Assembly: GCA_037623315.1 (NCBI GenBank)
Contig: JBBJJH010000001.1
Span: 198,600 to 262,599, forward strand
From: Halanaerobiaceae bacterium ANBcell28
GTDB taxonomy: Bacteria; Bacillota; Halanaerobiia; Halanaerobiales; DTU029
DNA length: 64,000 bases
Reading direction: 5' to 3'
The first letter of the stretch is position 1. Each line of letters opens with the position of its first letter. A program made the position numbers and the translations under genes. This document shows positions 28,647-41,795 of this stretch, piece after piece. Below the pieces are notes generated by a model. The model made no database searches. It had not been told where the DNA came from and saw only the letters and a list, made by a program, of their open reading frames with translations.

Positions 28647-30716
28647 TTATTCTCCAATGATTTCTTCAGCAATGCTTTTTGGCGCTGCTTGATAATGTGA
28701 AAATTGCATTGTATAGGTTGCACGACCTTGTGTTTTTGATCTAAGATCAGTTGCGTAACCAAACATCTCTGATAATGGAACATTTGCTCTAACAACTTGC
28801 GCATTAGCACGAGGTTCCATTCCAAGAACTTGACCACGACGACCATTAAGATCACCAATAACGTCTCCCATATATTCTTCAGGTACAACCACTTCCACTT
28901 TCATAAGCGGTTCTAAGATCACAGGCCTTGCTTTTTTAGCACCTTCTTTAAAACCAATAGATCCAGCTATTTTAAAGGCCATTTCTGAAGAGTCAACGTC
29001 ATGATAGCTTCCATCATGCAATGTAACTTTTAGGTCAACCATTGGATAACCAGCTAAAATACCATTTTCCATAGCTTCTACAATACCATCTTCAACAGGT
29101 GATATATACTCTTTTGGTATTGATCCACCAACAATTTTATTCTCGAACTCAAAACCTCCGCCTTCTCCAAGAGGCTCTATATCAATTACAACATGACCAT
29201 ATTGTCCACGTCCACCACTTTGGCGTACAAATTTACCTTCAACGCTATTAATTGTTTGTGTTATTGTTTCTCTGTATGCTACCTGTGGTTTACCGATATT
29301 TGCATCTACTTTGAACTCTCTTAATAGACGGTCAACAATAATTTCTAAATGTAATTCACCCATACCTTCAATAATAGTCTGACCTGTTTCTTCATCAGTC
29401 TTAACCCTGAAAGTTGGATCTTCTTCAGCTAAACGTTGTAAAGCCATTCCTAATTTATCTTGATCTGCCTTACTTTTTGGTTCAATAGCAACAGCAATAA
29501 CTGGTTCTGGGAACTCCATAGATTCAAGAATTATAGGACTATCCTGATCACATAGAGTATCTCCTGTACTAGTATTTTTCAAGCCAACAGCAGCAGCTAA
29601 GTCACCTGCATACACATCATCTCTTTCTTCACGATGGTTTGCATGCATCTGCAAAATACGTCCTACTCTTTCACGATTATCTTTAGTGGAGTTATACACG
29701 TAAGAGCCGGCTTCTAATATACCTGAATAAACTCTAAAGAAGGCTAATTTACCAACATAGGGATCAGCCATAATCTTAAAAGCTAATGCAGAGAAAGGCG
29801 CATCATCACTTGATGGTCTATTATCTTCCTCATTAGTTTCTGGGTTAATACCTTTTACTGCAGGTACATCAACAGGTGAAGGCATAAATTCTACTACTGA
29901 GTCCATTAACAATTGAACTCCTTTATTTTTAAAAGCAGAACCACATAAAACAGGAATCATATCTACATTTATTACTGATTCTCTTAAAAGAGACCTGATC
30001 TCTTTTTCTTCAATTTCTTCACCTTCTAGATACCTCATCATTAAATCATCATCTTTTTCAGCTAAAGTTTCAATCAACATTTCTCTATATTCATCTGCTT
30101 TTTCCTGATAATCTTCAGGTATTTCTTGTCTCTCATAATCTATTCCCATATCATCTTGATAGATGATTGCATCCATGCTTATTAAATCAACTACACCTCT
30201 AAAATCATCTTCTTTACCTATAGGTATTTGTACTGGGATAGCATTTGCACCAAGTCTTTCCTTCATCATTTCTACAACTTGATAAAAATCAGCACCCATC
30301 CTATCCATTTTATTTACAAAAGCAATTCTGGGAACTTTATATTTATCGGCCTGACGCCAAACTGTTTCTGATTGGGGCTCAACACCTCCAACTGAACAGA
30401 ATAAAGCAATAGCACCATCTAATACTCGCAGAGATCTTTCAACTTCAACTGTAAAGTCCACGTGTCCGGGCGTATCTATAATATTTATACGATGATCTTT
30501 CCACTGACAGGTAGTAGCAGCTGAGGTAATAGTGATGCCCCTTTCCTGTTCTTGCTCCATCCAATCCATAACTGAAGCTCCATCATGTGTTTCGCCAATC
30601 TTATGCACCCTACCAGTATAGTAGAGTATTCTTTCTGTCGTTGTTGTTTTCCCCGCATCTATATGTGCCATGATTCCAATATTACGAGTTTTCTTTAAAG
30701 GAAATTGACGGGCCAT
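28647..30716 (-). CDS. fusA: Elongation factor G
   Basis: 689 residues. The GTPase motifs are [12 protein letters not shown] (16-27), DTPGHVD and NKMDRMGA. Domains II-V follow, including GGRGQYGHV (domain IV) and the C-terminal [19 protein letters not shown]. It drives translocation. It stands between rpsG and tuf copy 1. AGGGG lies before the ATG. Confidence 0.98.
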   Translation of the reverse strand: MARQFPLKKTRNIGIMAHIDAGKTTTTERILYYTGRVHKIGETHDGASVMDWMEQEQERGITITSAATTCQWKDHRINIIDTPGHVDFTVEVERSLRVLDGAIALFCSVGGVEPQSETVWRQADKYKVPRIAFVNKMDRMGADFYQVVEMMKERLGANAIPVQIPIGKEDDFRGVVDLISMDAIIYQDDMGIDYERQEIPEDYQEKADEYREMLIETLAEKDDDLMMRYLEGEEIEEKEIRSLLRESVINVDMIPVLCGSAFKNKGVQLLMDSVVEFMPSPVDVPAVKGINPETNEEDNRPSSDDAPFSALAFKIMADPYVGKLAFFRVYSGILEAGSYVYNSTKDNRERVGRILQMHANHREERDDVYAGDLAAAVGLKNTSTGDTLCDQDSPIILESMEFPEPVIAVAIEPKSKADQDKLGMALQRLAEEDPTFRVKTDEETGQTIIEGMGELHLEIIVDRLLREFKVDANIGKPQVAYRETITQTINSVEGKFVRQSGGRGQYGHVVIDIEPLGEGGGFEFENKIVGGSIPKEYISPVEDGIVEAMENGILAGYPMVDLKVTLHDGSYHDVDSSEMAFKIAGSIGFKEGAKKARPVILEPLMKVEVVVPEEYMGDVIGDLNGRRGQVLGMEPRANAQVVRANVPLSEMFGYATDLRSKTQGRATYTMQFSHYQAAPKSIAEEIIGE

Positions 30717-30870
30717 CTATTCCCCTCCTTTCGATTTTGTTATAAACTTAATATAATTTACCCAAAGGGTAATCTAACTTATAATTATTTATTTAATTAG
30801 TAGCGGAAATTATCTTAATTTATAATTTTATATAACTTCCTTGACATTATTTATTAAACCTCTGCTTCAA

Positions 30871-31338
<468 letters not shown>

Positions 31339-31351
31339 TTATCTCCCCCCT

Positions 31352-31723
31352 TTACTTTGGTTTCTTAGCTCCATATTTTGATCGTCCTTGTTTACGATCT
31401 TCAACACCTGCAGTGTCAAGAGCTCCTCTTACAATATGATACCTAACACCTGGTAAGTCTTTAACCCTACCACCTCTAACCAATACTACAGAGTGTTCCT
31501 GTAAATTATGACCAATACCCGGTATATAAGCCGTAACCTCAATACCATTGGTCATCCTAACACGAGCTACTTTTCTTAGGGCTGAGTTAGGTTTCTTAGG
31601 AGTAATAGTTGAAACTCTAGTACAAACGCCTCTTTTTTGAGGAGACCCCTGTAATGCTGGCGCTGTTGTTTTTTTAGTAACTTCTTTCCTACCTTTGCGA
31701 ACTAACTGACTAATTGTTGGCAT
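31352..31723 (-). CDS. rpsL: 30S ribosomal protein S12
   Basis: 123 residues from ATG 31723 ([18 protein letters not shown]) with GGAAGGAGGTG upstream. The in-frame ATG 31762 lies inside the preceding gene and is rejected. [20 protein letters not shown] and [17 protein letters not shown] surround the decoding-site residues. The usual streptomycin-sensitive lysines are present. Confidence 0.97.
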   Translation of the reverse strand: MPTISQLVRKGRKEVTKKTTAPALQGSPQKRGVCTRVSTITPKKPNSALRKVARVRMTNGIEVTAYIPGIGHNLQEHSVVLVRGGRVKDLPGVRYHIVRGALDTAGVEDRKQGRSKYGAKKPK

Positions 31724-31740
31724 AGCGCACCTCCTTCCAA

Positions 31741-31986
31741 TTACTTTAATAAAGCAGCACATGCAGCTGAAACATCAATACCACAAGCTCTACCTAATTT
31801 TAATCTACTATCAACTGTAATGACTATTACTTTATTTTCTTTGCTAATTTGATATATTTCATTATATATATGCTTCTCAACATCTTCGGCAAGAAAAACT
31901 TTGTCAGCTTTTCCTTCTTTTATGACGCTTAACGTCTGTTTTTTGCCAACAACTCTCTTTTTTTCATTATTAAGTTCTGCTAGCAT
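31741..31986 (-). CDS. L7Ae-family K-turn-binding protein (YbxF/L7Ae-like)
   Basis: An 81-residue small alpha/beta protein of the L7Ae/L30e family. It contains [20 protein letters not shown], and the C-terminal [17 protein letters not shown] is the conserved face that binds kink-turn RNA. Members lie next to rpsL in many Firmicutes and bind K-turns, including those in riboswitches. It opens the str transcript here. Its target RNA cannot be read from this window. Confidence 0.9.
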   Translation of the reverse strand: MLAELNNEKKRVVGKKQTLSVIKEGKADKVFLAEDVEKHIYNEIYQISKENKVIVITVDSRLKLGRACGIDVSAACAALLK

Positions 31987-32033
31987 CTTACAAATTACCC
32001 CTCCAAAGATGGCTTATCTACACACACTTAAGT

Positions 32034-32062
32034 ATTTTAACACTTTTACTAGAGTATGTCAA
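32034..32062 (-). promoter_or_regulatory. Sigma-A promoter of the str block
   Basis: Minus-strand TTGACA (32057-32062), a 17-nt spacer and TAAAAT (32034-32039), about 50 bases upstream of the L7Ae-like gene. It should drive that gene, rpsL, rpsG, fusA and tuf. Confidence 0.88.
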
Positions 32063-32176
32063 CCATTATTTCTATCCTAATTGAAAAAAAATTATACATA
32101 TACTTTACAATTAATCTATTATAGAATTTCTATCTTTTTTCTTATACCCAGGTATAATCCTTAAAAAATATAAGAG

Positions 32177-32230
32177 AAAACACAGCCAAGCTATTGAAGC
32201 AAATGCTTTTATATTTTGGGCTGTGTTTTA
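32177..32230 (-). terminator. Terminator after rpoC
   Basis: AAAACACAGCCAA (32177-32189) pairs with TTGGGCTGTGTTTT (32216-32229) with one bulge, and an inner AAGC/GCTT arm is possible. The minus-strand 3' side ends in TTTT. It lies between rpoC and the str promoter. Confidence 0.82.
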
Positions 32231-32270
32231 TCTCATTGTATAAGCTATCTAATTTTATTTATATCATATT

Positions 32271-35200
32271 TTATTCTTCTATAATCTCATCCATCATGTT
32301 AGTTAAAGGAAGACCATTTTCATCTACCATATCAATATCGCGATATCTTCTCATTCCAGTTCCTGCCGGTATCAACTGGCCTATTATAACGTTTTCTTTT
32401 AGACCCATTAGAGAATCAACTTTTCCAGCCAAAGCAGATTCTGTCAATACTCTTGTTGTTTCCTGGAAAGATGCGGCTGACAAGAAGCTGTCTGTAGCTA
32501 ATGACGCTTTAGTAATCCCAAGTATTTCGGATTTTACTGTAGCTGGTTCTCCGTTTCCCTCGATTATTTTTTCGTTAACCGCTTTTAATTCATGTCTATT
32601 CACAAGACTACCTGGCAAGAAATTGCTATCTCCAGAGTTTACAACCTTAAGTTTTCGCAACATTTGTCTAATTATTACTTCAATATGTTTATCATTGGTT
32701 TCAACACCCTGGGAACGATAAACGTTTTGAACCTCTTCTAGAATATATTTTTGTACTACTTCTTCACCTTTTACTTTTAATAGTATTGTTGGATCAAGAG
32801 GTCCTTCGGTTAATTTATCTCCAGCTTCGACTAACTGACCATCTTTTACGCTTATTTGAGATCCATATGGTAATTGATATGTCTTTTTCTTACCATCTTC
32901 ATCTTCAATAACAACTCGGCGACTATTCTTTTTGCTGATAATTTTAACATAACCAGATTTTTCAGTAAGTATCGCCTGGCCCTTAGGTGTTCTACCCTCA
33001 AATAATTCTTCAACTCTAGGCAGACCTTGTGTGATATCATCTCCAGCAACACCACCAGTATGGAATGTTCTCATAGTAAGCTGTGTGCCAGGTTCCCCGA
33101 TTGATTGAGCAGCTATAATACCTATAGCTTCTCCTATATCAACTAATTTGTTATTTGCTAGATTCACACCATAACATTTTCGACAAACACCATGATTAGT
33201 CTCACATGTTAAAACAGAACGAATTTTTACTTCTTCAATTCCTGCTGCATTTATTTTCTTCATATCAGCTCTTCTTATTAATTGATTAGCCTCAACTAGA
33301 ACTTCTCCCGTTTCGGGGTCCACAATATCTTCTCTGGCAGTTCTGCCAACGCAACGTTCAGTAAGTGTTTCAACTGCATTGTCTCCTTTGCCACCAATAG
33401 CCGTGACCAACGTACCCTCTTCTGTGCCACAATCATCTTCTCTAACTATAACATCCTGGGATACATCAACAAGACGTCTAGTTAAATATCCTGAATCAGC
33501 TGTCCTAATAGCCGTATCCGCTAATCCTTTCCTAGCACCATGAGTTGAAATGAAAAATTCCATAACATTCAATCCTTCACGGAAACTAGATCTAATGGGT
33601 ATATCTAAAATTTTACCTGATGGATCAGCCATTAATCCACGCATACCTGCTAATTGAGAAATCTGAGATTTATTACCACGAGCTCCAGATGTAGCCATTA
33701 TAAATATATTATTGTCTTCATCTAAATTACTTATTAAGGCCTCAGTTACATCATCTTTTGCTTTATTCCAAATATCAACAACCTTATGATAACGTTCATT
33801 CTCCGTAATCGCTCCGCGTTTATAATGTTTTTCAATATTCCATACTTCTTCATCAGCAGAATTTAATATTTGGGTTTTAACTTCAGGTATTAAAGCGTCA
33901 CTAACCGCTATACTTATTCCTGATCTAGTAGCAAAATCATAACCCAAAACTTTAATTTTATCTAAAGACCTAGCTGTTTCAACGTTACCATAAGTTTCTT
34001 GTAAATCAGCAACTAAATCTCCGATTTTACTTTTATCCATTTGTTCATTCACATATTCCATATCAACAGGCAATGCCTCATTAAAAATTATTCTCCCTAC
34101 GGAAGTTTCAATAATTCCTCCTGATAATCTTACTTTTATCCTAGCCTGCAAGTCTATCTTTTTGGTATCATAAGCTTTTATTGCCTCACTTGCAGTAGCA
34201 AATATCTTAGCTTCACCTTTTTTACCTTCACCTATAGTAGTTAGATAGAATAAGCCTAAGATCATATCCTGCGTTGGAACAGTAACTGGATGACCATCAG
34301 CAGGTGCTAATAAATTATTTGTTGAAAGCATTAACAATCTTGCTTCTGTTTGAGCTTCAGCAGATAAAGGTACATGTACAGCCATTTGATCACCATCAAA
34401 ATCCGCGTTATATGCTGTACAGACGAGTGGGTGGAGCTTAATAGCCTTACCCTCTACAAGTACTGGTTCAAAAGCCTGTATTCCTAACCTATGAAGAGTA
34501 GGAGCTCTATTCAACAAGACAGGGTGATCTTCAATTACTTCCTCCAAAACTCCCCATACATTATCATCAACGTTTTCAACCATACGTTTTGCGTTTTTGA
34601 TATTGTGAGCTAAACCTTTATCAACCAAACCTTTCATCACAAAGGGTTTAAATAATTCTAATGCCATTTTCTTAGGCAAACCACATTGATGCAATTCTAA
34701 ATTTGGTCCAATTACAATAACAGACCTTCCTGAATAATCAACACGTTTACCTAGTAAATTTTGACGGAAACGACCTTGTTTACCTTTCAACATATCACTT
34801 AATGATTTCAAAGGTCTATTGCCTGCACCTGTAACAGGCCTTCCCCTTCTACCATTATCAATTAAAGCATCAACAGCTTCTTGCAACATTCTTTTTTCAT
34901 TTCTAATAATAATTTCAGGTGCACCGAGATCCAATAATCTTTTCAATCTATTATTTCTATTGATTACTCTTCGATATAAATCATTTAAATCTGATGTAGC
35001 AAATCTGCCTCCATCCAATTGAACCATCGGCCTAAGATCAGGTGGAATAACAGGAATAACTTCTAAAACAAGCCATTCTGGTTTTATACCAGAATTATTT
35101 AATCCATCCATTACTTCCAATCTTCTAATTGCCCTTTTGCGCCTCTGTCCACTAGCTTGTTTTATTTCCATTTTGAGTTCTTTTACTTCTTCAGCTACAT

Positions 35201-35747
35201 CTATTTGCGATAATAAAGCCTTAATTGCTTCAGCACCCATACCAGCTTCAAATGTATCACTGTATTTACTGTAAGCTTCTCTATATTCACTTTCCGATAA
35301 TAATTGTTTGTTATTCAAAGGTGTATCCCCAGGATCCAGGACCACATATGAAACAAAATAAATTATCTTTTCTAATGCTCTCGGGGACATATCTAATATA
35401 AGGCCCAAACGACTAGGAATACCTTTAAAATACCATATATGCGTACATGATGCAGCCAATTCAATATGGCCCATTCTTTCACGTCGCACCTTAGAACGGG
35501 TTACTTCAACACCACAACGATCACAAACTACTCCTTTATATCTTACACGCTTATATTTGCCACAATGACACTCATAATCTTTTGTTGGACCAAAAATCTT
35601 TTCGCAGAAAAGACCGTCTTTTTCTGGTTTCAAAGTCCTATAATTTATGGTTTCCGGCTTCTTAACTTCACCCCTCGACCAATCTCTAATCTGCTCAGGT
35701 GCCGCTATACTGATTTTCATCGAATCAAAGTTATTGACATTAAACAA
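32271..35747 (-). CDS. rpoC: DNA-directed RNA polymerase subunit beta'
   Basis: 1158 residues. The N-terminal zinc finger uses Cys60, Cys62, Cys75 and Cys78. The catalytic magnesium loop NADFDGDQ has Asp449, Asp451 and Asp453. A second cysteine cluster ([21 protein letters not shown]) is the other zinc site. The length is typical of Firmicutes, without the large E. coli insertions. It begins 20 bases after rpoB. Confidence 0.98.
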   Translation of the reverse strand: MFNVNNFDSMKISIAAPEQIRDWSRGEVKKPETINYRTLKPEKDGLFCEKIFGPTKDYECHCGKYKRVRYKGVVCDRCGVEVTRSKVRRERMGHIELAASCTHIWYFKGIPSRLGLILDMSPRALEKIIYFVSYVVLDPGDTPLNNKQLLSESEYREAYSKYSDTFEAGMGAEAIKALLSQIDVAEEVKELKMEIKQASGQRRKRAIRRLEVMDGLNNSGIKPEWLVLEVIPVIPPDLRPMVQLDGGRFATSDLNDLYRRVINRNNRLKRLLDLGAPEIIIRNEKRMLQEAVDALIDNGRRGRPVTGAGNRPLKSLSDMLKGKQGRFRQNLLGKRVDYSGRSVIVIGPNLELHQCGLPKKMALELFKPFVMKGLVDKGLAHNIKNAKRMVENVDDNVWGVLEEVIEDHPVLLNRAPTLHRLGIQAFEPVLVEGKAIKLHPLVCTAYNADFDGDQMAVHVPLSAEAQTEARLLMLSTNNLLAPADGHPVTVPTQDMILGLFYLTTIGEGKKGEAKIFATASEAIKAYDTKKIDLQARIKVRLSGGIIETSVGRIIFNEALPVDMEYVNEQMDKSKIGDLVADLQETYGNVETARSLDKIKVLGYDFATRSGISIAVSDALIPEVKTQILNSADEEVWNIEKHYKRGAITENERYHKVVDIWNKAKDDVTEALISNLDEDNNIFIMATSGARGNKSQISQLAGMRGLMADPSGKILDIPIRSSFREGLNVMEFFISTHGARKGLADTAIRTADSGYLTRRLVDVSQDVIVREDDCGTEEGTLVTAIGGKGDNAVETLTERCVGRTAREDIVDPETGEVLVEANQLIRRADMKKINAAGIEEVKIRSVLTCETNHGVCRKCYGVNLANNKLVDIGEAIGIIAAQSIGEPGTQLTMRTFHTGGVAGDDITQGLPRVEELFEGRTPKGQAILTEKSGYVKIISKKNSRRVVIEDEDGKKKTYQLPYGSQISVKDGQLVEAGDKLTEGPLDPTILLKVKGEEVVQKYILEEVQNVYRSQGVETNDKHIEVIIRQMLRKLKVVNSGDSNFLPGSLVNRHELKAVNEKIIEGNGEPATVKSEILGITKASLATDSFLSAASFQETTRVLTESALAGKVDSLMGLKENVIIGQLIPAGTGMRRYRDIDMVDENGLPLTNMMDEIIEE

Positions 35748-35767
35748 GGGTCTCTCCCCCTTCCTTT

Positions 35768-38700
35768 TTATTCTTCGTCGCCATCTTCTTCATCTACATT
35801 TTCTTTTTCATCTTCTTTATCACTATCAAGGGTCAAATCCATATCCAGACCCAATTTTTTTGCTGTATCATTAAAATCCTCATCTTCTTCAGCAATTTGT
35901 AACTCTTCCTCATCTTCAGTGAAAATCTTAGCATCCAAACATAAACTCTGCATCTCTTTTAGTAATACCCTAAAAGATTCTGGAATTCCTGGTTCAGGAG
36001 TATTTTCTCCCTTAACTATAGCCTCATAGGTTTTAACCCTACCCACAACATCATCAGATTTAACTGTAAGCATTTCCCTAAGTGTATGTGATGCTCCATA
36101 AGCTTCCAGAGCCCATACTTCCATTTCACCAAATCTTTGACCTCCAAATTGTGCTTTACCACCAAGAGGTTGTTGAGTTACCAAGGAGTAAGGACCAGTA
36201 GAACGGCCATGTATCTTATCATCAACCAAGTGATGTAATTTAAGAATATACATATAACCCACAGTTACAGCTTTGTCAAAAGCTTCACCAGTCCTTCCAT
36301 CATACAGAACTGTCTTTCCACTTCTATCAAAACCAGCTTTTTCTAGCATATCCTCTACATCTACTTCAACCGCTCCATTAAAAACAGGAGTTTCAACATG
36401 TAAACCCAGGGCCTTCGCTGCCATACCAAGGTGGGTTTCTAATACCTGCCCAATGTTCATACGAGAAGGTACACCCAAAGGATTTAGCACCAGTTCAACA
36501 GGTTCTCCATTCGGTAAGAAAGGCATATCTTCTTCAGGTAATATACGGGAAATAACACCTTTATTACCGTGACGCCCTGCCATTTTATCTCCAACAGATA
36601 TTTTACGTTTTGTTGCAATATAAACTCTAACCAATCTATTTACACCTGGCTTTAATTCATCGCCTTGTTCTCTAGAAAAAACTTTAACATCTACTACAAT
36701 TCCTTGCTCTCCATGTGGAACTTTCAAAGATGTATCTCTTACTTCTCTTGCTTTCTCTCCGAAAATAGCTCGCAAAAGCCTTTCTTCAGCAGATAGTTCA
36801 GTTTCTCCTTTTGGAGTAACTTTACCAACCAATATATCTCCTTCTTTTACTTCTGCTCCAACTCGTATAATACCCCTGTCATCAAGGTTCTTTAAAGCAG
36901 CTTCTCCTACATTCGGAATATCTCTAGTTATTTCTTCCGGACCTAGTTTAGTATCTCGCGCTTCCGCTTCATGTTCTTCTATATGAATTGAAGTAAAAGC
37001 ATCCTCTTGCACCAAGCGCTCACTTATCAATATAGCATCTTCATAATTGTAACCTTCCCATGGCATAAAAGCAATCAATGTATTTCTACCAAGTGCCATC
37101 TCTCCATGTTCCGTTGATGGTCCGTCTGCTATTGTATCACCTTTTTCTACGCGATCACCTCGCCTTACAATAGGACGTTGATTTACACAACTACCTTGAT
37201 TAGATCTCTTAAATTTCAATAATCGATAGCTATCAATATTACCATCATCTGTTTTTATTAAGATATTATCACCAGTAACCTTCACTGCCGTTCCTGAATT
37301 TTTGGCAACAATAACTGCTCCTGAATCCTTAGCAGCTTTATATTCCATACCAGTACCTACAACAGGTGCATCAGGCATTAATAACGGTACTGCCTGCCGC
37401 TGCATATTCGCCCCCATCAAAGCCCTATTAGCATCATCATTTTCTAAAAAAGGTATCATAGAAGCAGATACACCTACAAGTTGTTTAGGTGAAACATCCA
37501 TATAGTCAATCTTCTCTGGCTCCATTTCTAAAATTTCACCTTTATAGCGACAGATAACATGTTCATTTGCAAAATAACCATTTTCATCCACAGACTCATT
37601 AGCTTGTGCTACAATATACCTATCTTCCTCATCCGCTGTAAGATATTCTATATCATAACTAGGTTTTCCATCTACAACCTTACGATAAGGTGTTTCTACA
37701 AAACCAAATGGATTAATTTTAGCATAAGTACTCATTTGTCCAATTAAACCAATATTAGGACCTTCAGGTGTTTCTATAGGACATATTCTACCGTAATGGG
37801 AATGATGAACATCACGCACCTCAAATCCTGCTCTATCCCTACTCAATCCTCCAGGTCCAAGGGCACTAACTCTTCTTTTATGTGCCAACTCTGACAGAGG
37901 ATTAGTTTGATCCATAAACTGAGACAACTGACTGCTACCAAAAAATTCTTGGATTGATGCTACTACAGGACGTGTGTTTATCAAAGCCTGTGGTGTAACT
38001 ACATCTATATCCTGTATTGTCATCCTTTCTTTTACAACTCTTTCCATTCTTGAAAGACCAATCCTAAATTGATTTTGTAATAATTCCCCAACAGTTTTCA
38101 AACGACGGTTTCCTAAATGGTCAATATCATCGATGATAGCATCTGGATGTCTATCTATTAACTTTAACATATATCGCACAGTTTCCACTATATCTTTTTT
38201 ATCAAGACATCTTTTATTTATATCTACATCTAATTCAAGTTTTTTATTTAACTTATAGCGACCTACTGCAGCCATATCATATCTTTTGGGATCAAAGAAT
38301 AATGATTCAATTAAATTTTTTGCACTTTCTACAGTTGGTGGTTCTCCAGGACGTAATCTTTTATATAGTTCTATTAAAGCTTCATCTGTGGAATCTGTGT
38401 TGTCTCTTTCAATGGTGTCTTGAATCACATCATGTTCACCAAATAATTCAAGCAATTCAACATCACTACTATATCCCAATGCTCTAAACAAGACTGTTGA
38501 CGGCATTTTTCGTGTACGGTCTACCCTAACAGAAACAATACGCTTTTTATCAAATTCAAACTCAATCCACGCACCTCTATTAGGTATTAGATTTGCTGAG
38601 ATTAATCTTCTTCCATCCTTAGTTCTCTCGTCATCAAAATAAACACCGGAGGAACGAATTAATTGATTTACAACAACTCTTTCCGCTCCATTGATTATAA

Positions 38701-39055
38701 ATGTCCCTCTGTCAGTCATTAAAGGGAAGTCTCCCATAAATACTTCTTGTTCCTTAACTTCTCCTGTCTCCCTATTAATAAGACGTACCTTCACCTGCAA
38801 AGGAGCAGAATAAGTAGCATCTCGTTCTCGACATTCTTCAACCTTGTAATTGGGATCCGCTAAATAATAATCCACAAATTCCAATATAAGATTTTCAGAA
38901 AAATCTTCAATAGGTGAAACTTCTTCAAAAACCTCTTTTAATCCTTTGTCTAGAAATTGATCATATGATTCGACCTGTGTCTGTATTAAATCAGGCACTT
39001 CTAGTGCATCTTCAAACTTGGCAAAACTATACCTTTCTCTTTTTAAATTTGCCAT
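35768..39055 (-). CDS. rpoB: DNA-directed RNA polymerase subunit beta
   Basis: 1095 residues from ATG 39055 ([14 protein letters not shown]) with GGAGGTG upstream. An in-frame ATG at 39076 includes that site. The rifampicin region ([20 protein letters not shown]) and [14 protein letters not shown] near the C-terminus are clear. It is shorter than the roughly 1190 residues common in Bacillus and ends in a strongly acidic tail. Transcription seems to start about 530 bases upstream. Confidence 0.98.
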   Translation of the reverse strand: MANLKRERYSFAKFEDALEVPDLIQTQVESYDQFLDKGLKEVFEEVSPIEDFSENLILEFVDYYLADPNYKVEECRERDATYSAPLQVKVRLINRETGEVKEQEVFMGDFPLMTDRGTFIINGAERVVVNQLIRSSGVYFDDERTKDGRRLISANLIPNRGAWIEFEFDKKRIVSVRVDRTRKMPSTVLFRALGYSSDVELLELFGEHDVIQDTIERDNTDSTDEALIELYKRLRPGEPPTVESAKNLIESLFFDPKRYDMAAVGRYKLNKKLELDVDINKRCLDKKDIVETVRYMLKLIDRHPDAIIDDIDHLGNRRLKTVGELLQNQFRIGLSRMERVVKERMTIQDIDVVTPQALINTRPVVASIQEFFGSSQLSQFMDQTNPLSELAHKRRVSALGPGGLSRDRAGFEVRDVHHSHYGRICPIETPEGPNIGLIGQMSTYAKINPFGFVETPYRKVVDGKPSYDIEYLTADEEDRYIVAQANESVDENGYFANEHVICRYKGEILEMEPEKIDYMDVSPKQLVGVSASMIPFLENDDANRALMGANMQRQAVPLLMPDAPVVGTGMEYKAAKDSGAVIVAKNSGTAVKVTGDNILIKTDDGNIDSYRLLKFKRSNQGSCVNQRPIVRRGDRVEKGDTIADGPSTEHGEMALGRNTLIAFMPWEGYNYEDAILISERLVQEDAFTSIHIEEHEAEARDTKLGPEEITRDIPNVGEAALKNLDDRGIIRVGAEVKEGDILVGKVTPKGETELSAEERLLRAIFGEKAREVRDTSLKVPHGEQGIVVDVKVFSREQGDELKPGVNRLVRVYIATKRKISVGDKMAGRHGNKGVISRILPEEDMPFLPNGEPVELVLNPLGVPSRMNIGQVLETHLGMAAKALGLHVETPVFNGAVEVDVEDMLEKAGFDRSGKTVLYDGRTGEAFDKAVTVGYMYILKLHHLVDDKIHGRSTGPYSLVTQQPLGGKAQFGGQRFGEMEVWALEAYGASHTLREMLTVKSDDVVGRVKTYEAIVKGENTPEPGIPESFRVLLKEMQSLCLDAKIFTEDEEELQIAEEDEDFNDTAKKLGLDMDLTLDSDKEDEKENVDEEDGDEE

Positions 39056-39589
39056 TTTTGCACCTCCAGGTAACATTTATTTCTTTTATTGTGATATAAA
39101 ATCTATTAAGCTCGGAATAAGTCCGGGCTATTTAAGGCTATTCTCAAAAACAGAGAAATAACCATTATACAAATTTAATTAAAAGCTCAAGCGATAATAG
39201 TTTTACTCATTTTTTTCTCTAGAATATATACAAGTTTAATTTAAAAAATTATATTACTTTATTAATATAAGAAGAGTACATCTGATTAAGAATATAAACT
39301 CAATATGGTCATATGTGAATAATTAATAAATTATATAACATAAGATTTAAGCTTATAATAAACAGTCAATAACAAATATAAAGTTTCCATACATAAAAAT
39401 TAAATAATTATCTCTATGTAATTTTAATAAACTAAAAAAAGACAGTCATTAAAAATTATAACCATATATATATATAAAATACATAAAAAGTTTAAAAAAT
39501 GTCCTCTTTTCCCTAAAAAATCCTTAAAATATAAGCTCCTTGTAAATCCAAAGTATAAAATAACCATTTTATCAGAACGTTATCGACAA
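39056..39589 (-). other. Long AT-rich leader of rpoBC
   Basis: No gene is seen. If transcription begins at the strong promoter at 39596-39624, the rpoB 5' untranslated region is about 530 nt. Near the gene it contains two hairpins: GGTTATT-CTC/GAGAATAGCC (39145-39172) and AGC-CGGA/TCCG-GCT (about 39110-39132). A weaker internal promoter, TTGAGC-15-TATAAT, lies at 39164-39190. A TATGGTCATA element at 39304-39313 resembles part of the 63-bp repeats. Confidence 0.55.
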
Positions 39590-39595
39590 TTAATA

Positions 39596-39624
39596 ATGTT
39601 ATCATAAGTTATTTAGCTTGTCAA
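39596..39624 (-). promoter_or_regulatory. Sigma-A promoter of rpoBC
   Basis: Minus-strand TTGACA (39619-39624), a 17-nt spacer and TAACAT (39596-39601). It lies immediately after the rplL terminator, so rpoBC can be expressed separately from rplJL. Confidence 0.8.
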
Positions 39625-39634
39625 GCAAAAAATT

Positions 39635-39662
39635 AAAGCACCCTGAAATTTCAGAGTGCTTT
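39635..39662 (-). terminator. Terminator after rplL
   Basis: AAAGCAC-CTGAAA pairs with TTTCAG-GTGCTTT with one mismatch. On the minus strand it is followed by TAATTTTTT. It separates rplJL from rpoBC and may be leaky, as in other bacteria. Confidence 0.82.
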
Positions 39663-39697
39663 TGTAAAGCTAACAATAAGTTAATCCTATTTATTTC

Positions 39698-40069
39698 TTA
39701 TTTCAATTCTACTGTAGCACCAGCTTCTTCTAATTTTGATTTCATTTCCTCAGCTTCATCTTTACTTACAGCTTCTTTTACATTACCAGGAGCGCCATCA
39801 ACAACAGCTTTTGCTTCTTTTAGGCCAAGACCGGTAATCTCACGGACAGCTTTAATAACATTGATTTTTTTGCCACCAATTTCTGCAAGAAATACATCAA
39901 ATTCAGATTTCTCTTCTTCTGCAGCTCCACCAGCCGCACCTGGCATAGCAGCCATTGCTACTGGAGCAGCAGCACTAACACCAAATTTTTCTTCTAATTC
40001 TTCTACCAACTCAGCTAATTCTAAAACTGACATTTCTTCAATTGCCTTAATCAAATCTTCTTTATTCAT
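39698..40069 (-). CDS. rplL: 50S ribosomal protein L7/L12
   Basis: 123 residues. The N-terminal dimerisation helices ([15 protein letters not shown]) are followed by the alanine/glycine hinge (about 40-52) and the C-terminal domain ([28 protein letters not shown]) that recruits translation factors. It follows rplJ by 39 bases. Confidence 0.98.
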   Translation of the reverse strand: MNKEDLIKAIEEMSVLELAELVEELEEKFGVSAAAPVAMAAMPGAAGGAAEEEKSEFDVFLAEIGGKKINVIKAVREITGLGLKEAKAVVDGAPGNVKEAVSKDEAEEMKSKLEEAGATVELK

Positions 40070-40108
40070 AATAAGTAAACCTCCTATAGTTTTTTAAAAT
40101 TTATTTTT

Positions 40109-40624
40109 TTATGATTTTTGTTCTTTAATTTGATTTAATACTTGTACCAAACCTCTTAAATTACCTTGTAATACATTAACAAATCCACTTATTGGGGACT
40201 TCATACCTGCTAATACCTGAGCTAAAAGAACTTCTCGTGGAGGTATATCAGCTAGAGACTTAACTTTATCTACGCTAATAAGTTCTCCATTTAATGCTCC
40301 ACCCTTTATTTCTAACTGATCGTGTTCGTCTGCAAAATCAACTAAAATTTTAGCAGGAGATACGGCATCTTCAATACCAAAGGCAATAGCAGTTGGGCCT
40401 GTAAATAATTCGTTTAATTGTTCACACTCAGCCTTTTTTGCCGCAATCCTAGCTAGAGTATTTTTTACAACTTTATATTCTACTCCAGCTTCCCTCAATT
40501 GTTTTCTCAACTCAGTAACACTTGCAACATCAAGACCCTTATAATCGGTAACAACTACAGATTTTGCGGAATTAAAACTCTCTACAACATCATTTACTAC
40601 AGCTTCCTTTTCTGGTCTCGCCAC
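40109..40624 (-). CDS. rplJ: 50S ribosomal protein L10
   Basis: 171 residues. The start is GTG 40624 ([14 protein letters not shown]), with AAGGGGGTG upstream. [20 protein letters not shown] and [12 protein letters not shown] form the rRNA-binding domain. The C-terminal helix anchors L7/L12 dimers. It is expressed behind an L10 leader, so the L10-L7/L12 complex probably controls its own synthesis. Confidence 0.97.
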   Translation of the reverse strand: MARPEKEAVVNDVVESFNSAKSVVVTDYKGLDVASVTELRKQLREAGVEYKVVKNTLARIAAKKAECEQLNELFTGPTAIAFGIEDAVSPAKILVDFADEHDQLEIKGGALNGELISVDKVKSLADIPPREVLLAQVLAGMKSPISGFVNVLQGNLRGLVQVLNQIKEQKS

Positions 40625-40674
40625 CTTTTCACCCCCTTAAATGATAAACAAACTATTTTCATTTTTTGTAATGA

Positions 40675-40800
40675 AAAAACCTACCCATAGACAGGTAGGA
40701 GGTTAGTAGCATAGCTAAATAAATATATCATTTATGCTAATTAAACCTCGGCAGGATATTAAGCTTTAAAAGCACCTGCTGTCTATGGCTTCGATATTCT
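40675..40800 (-). promoter_or_regulatory. Ribosomal protein L10 leader with attenuator
   Basis: On the minus strand the order is GCCATAGACAGCAGGTGC, a CTTAATATCCTGCCGAGG segment, the arm TTAGCATA/TATGCTAA, then CCTACCTGTCTATGGGTAGG and TTTTTT. The last part is an intrinsic terminator (stem 40680-40685 / 40694-40699) just before rplJ. CTGTCTATGG in its loop is complementary to CCATAGACAG at the leader start, giving competing folds. This is the known L10-leader arrangement for autoregulation by L10-L12. Confidence 0.88.
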
Positions 40801-40819
40801 TTTCTTTAACAACTCATTT

Positions 40820-40849
40820 ATAATAACATAGGCTTCATCAATCTGTCAA
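40820..40849 (-). promoter_or_regulatory. Sigma-A promoter of rplJL
   Basis: Minus-strand TTGACA (40844-40849), an 18-nt spacer and TATTAT (40820-40825). It feeds the L10 leader directly. Confidence 0.8.
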
Positions 40850-40961
40850 TAGTTATTCATCTTAATTTTAGTAAAAATCTTAGCACTCAAGCACTAGAAT
40901 AAATCTAGGCTCCAATATCTTCAATTAAGTTTCATATAAAAGTCAACTTAATGATATTATT

Positions 40962-41669
40962 TTATCTCCCAAGCAAGGTCATAATATCGGAAGTACTAAT
41001 TCTAACTCCTGGTCCCATAGTTGATGATAAAGTTACAGATCTCAAAAACTTACCTTTAGCTGCAGCTGGTCTTTCTTTGACCAACGTATCCATCAACACT
41101 TTAAAATTTTCAAGTAAATCTTCTTCAGTAAAAGAAACCTTACCCATAGGTACATGTACTATTCCAGCTTTATCTACCCTATATTCAATCTTACCAGCTT
41201 TTATTTCCTTAATAGCCTTAGCAAGGTCAAAAGTTACTGTACCAGCCTTGGGATTAGGCATTAAACCTTGAGGCCCAAGCACCCTACCTAATTTACCTAC
41301 AACACTCATCATGTCTGGTGTGGCAACGGCTATATCAAAATCTAACCATCCACCTTCTATTTTTTCTGCCAAATCGTCTGCTCCAACTACATCTGCTCCT
41401 GCTTCTTCAGCCTCCGCAGCTTTTTCACCTTTAGCAAAGACAGCGACTTTTACTTCTCTACCTGTACCACTAGGTAATACTACAGTACCCCTAATGTTCT
41501 GGTCAGCATGTTTAGGATCTACTCCCAATTTCGCATGCATTTCTACTGTTTCATCAAATTTAGCTGTAGCAGTATTCTTTACTAAAGCAACAGCTGTTTT
41601 AGGGTCATATAACTTCTCTCTATCCACTTTTTCGCGAACATCTTTATATCTTTTGCTATGTTTAGCCAT
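40962..41669 (-). CDS. rplA: 50S ribosomal protein L1
   Basis: 235 residues. It shows [21 protein letters not shown], the conserved [34 protein letters not shown] and the C-terminal [10 protein letters not shown]. It forms the mobile stalk that moves deacylated tRNA. In other bacteria it represses the L11 operon. It follows rplK after a 126-base gap. Confidence 0.98.
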   Translation of the reverse strand: MAKHSKRYKDVREKVDREKLYDPKTAVALVKNTATAKFDETVEMHAKLGVDPKHADQNIRGTVVLPSGTGREVKVAVFAKGEKAAEAEEAGADVVGADDLAEKIEGGWLDFDIAVATPDMMSVVGKLGRVLGPQGLMPNPKAGTVTFDLAKAIKEIKAGKIEYRVDKAGIVHVPMGKVSFTEEDLLENFKVLMDTLVKERPAAAKGKFLRSVTLSSTMGPGVRISTSDIMTLLGR

Positions 41670-41795
41670 ATTAAATCTCCTCCTTGTGGTTATACGGTTT
41701 TAACCTCCCACTATTATAAAACACATTACATTTAAAGATAATCATTTAAGAAATATAAACAGTAAAAATCTTTTGCTTTTTATTAGCTCAGATCT

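Noticed and set aside
28628..28888. 86-residue minus-strand frame inside the end of fusA
   Set aside because: Alternative frame within fusA, which has full-length family identity.
35466..36029. 187-residue plus-strand open frame across the rpoB-rpoC junction
   Set aside because: Serine-rich translation of the acidic rpoB tail read backwards, with no RBS or family features.
39618..40097. 159-residue plus-strand open frame
   Set aside because: Shadow of rplL, low complexity caused by the complementary Ala/Glu-rich gene.
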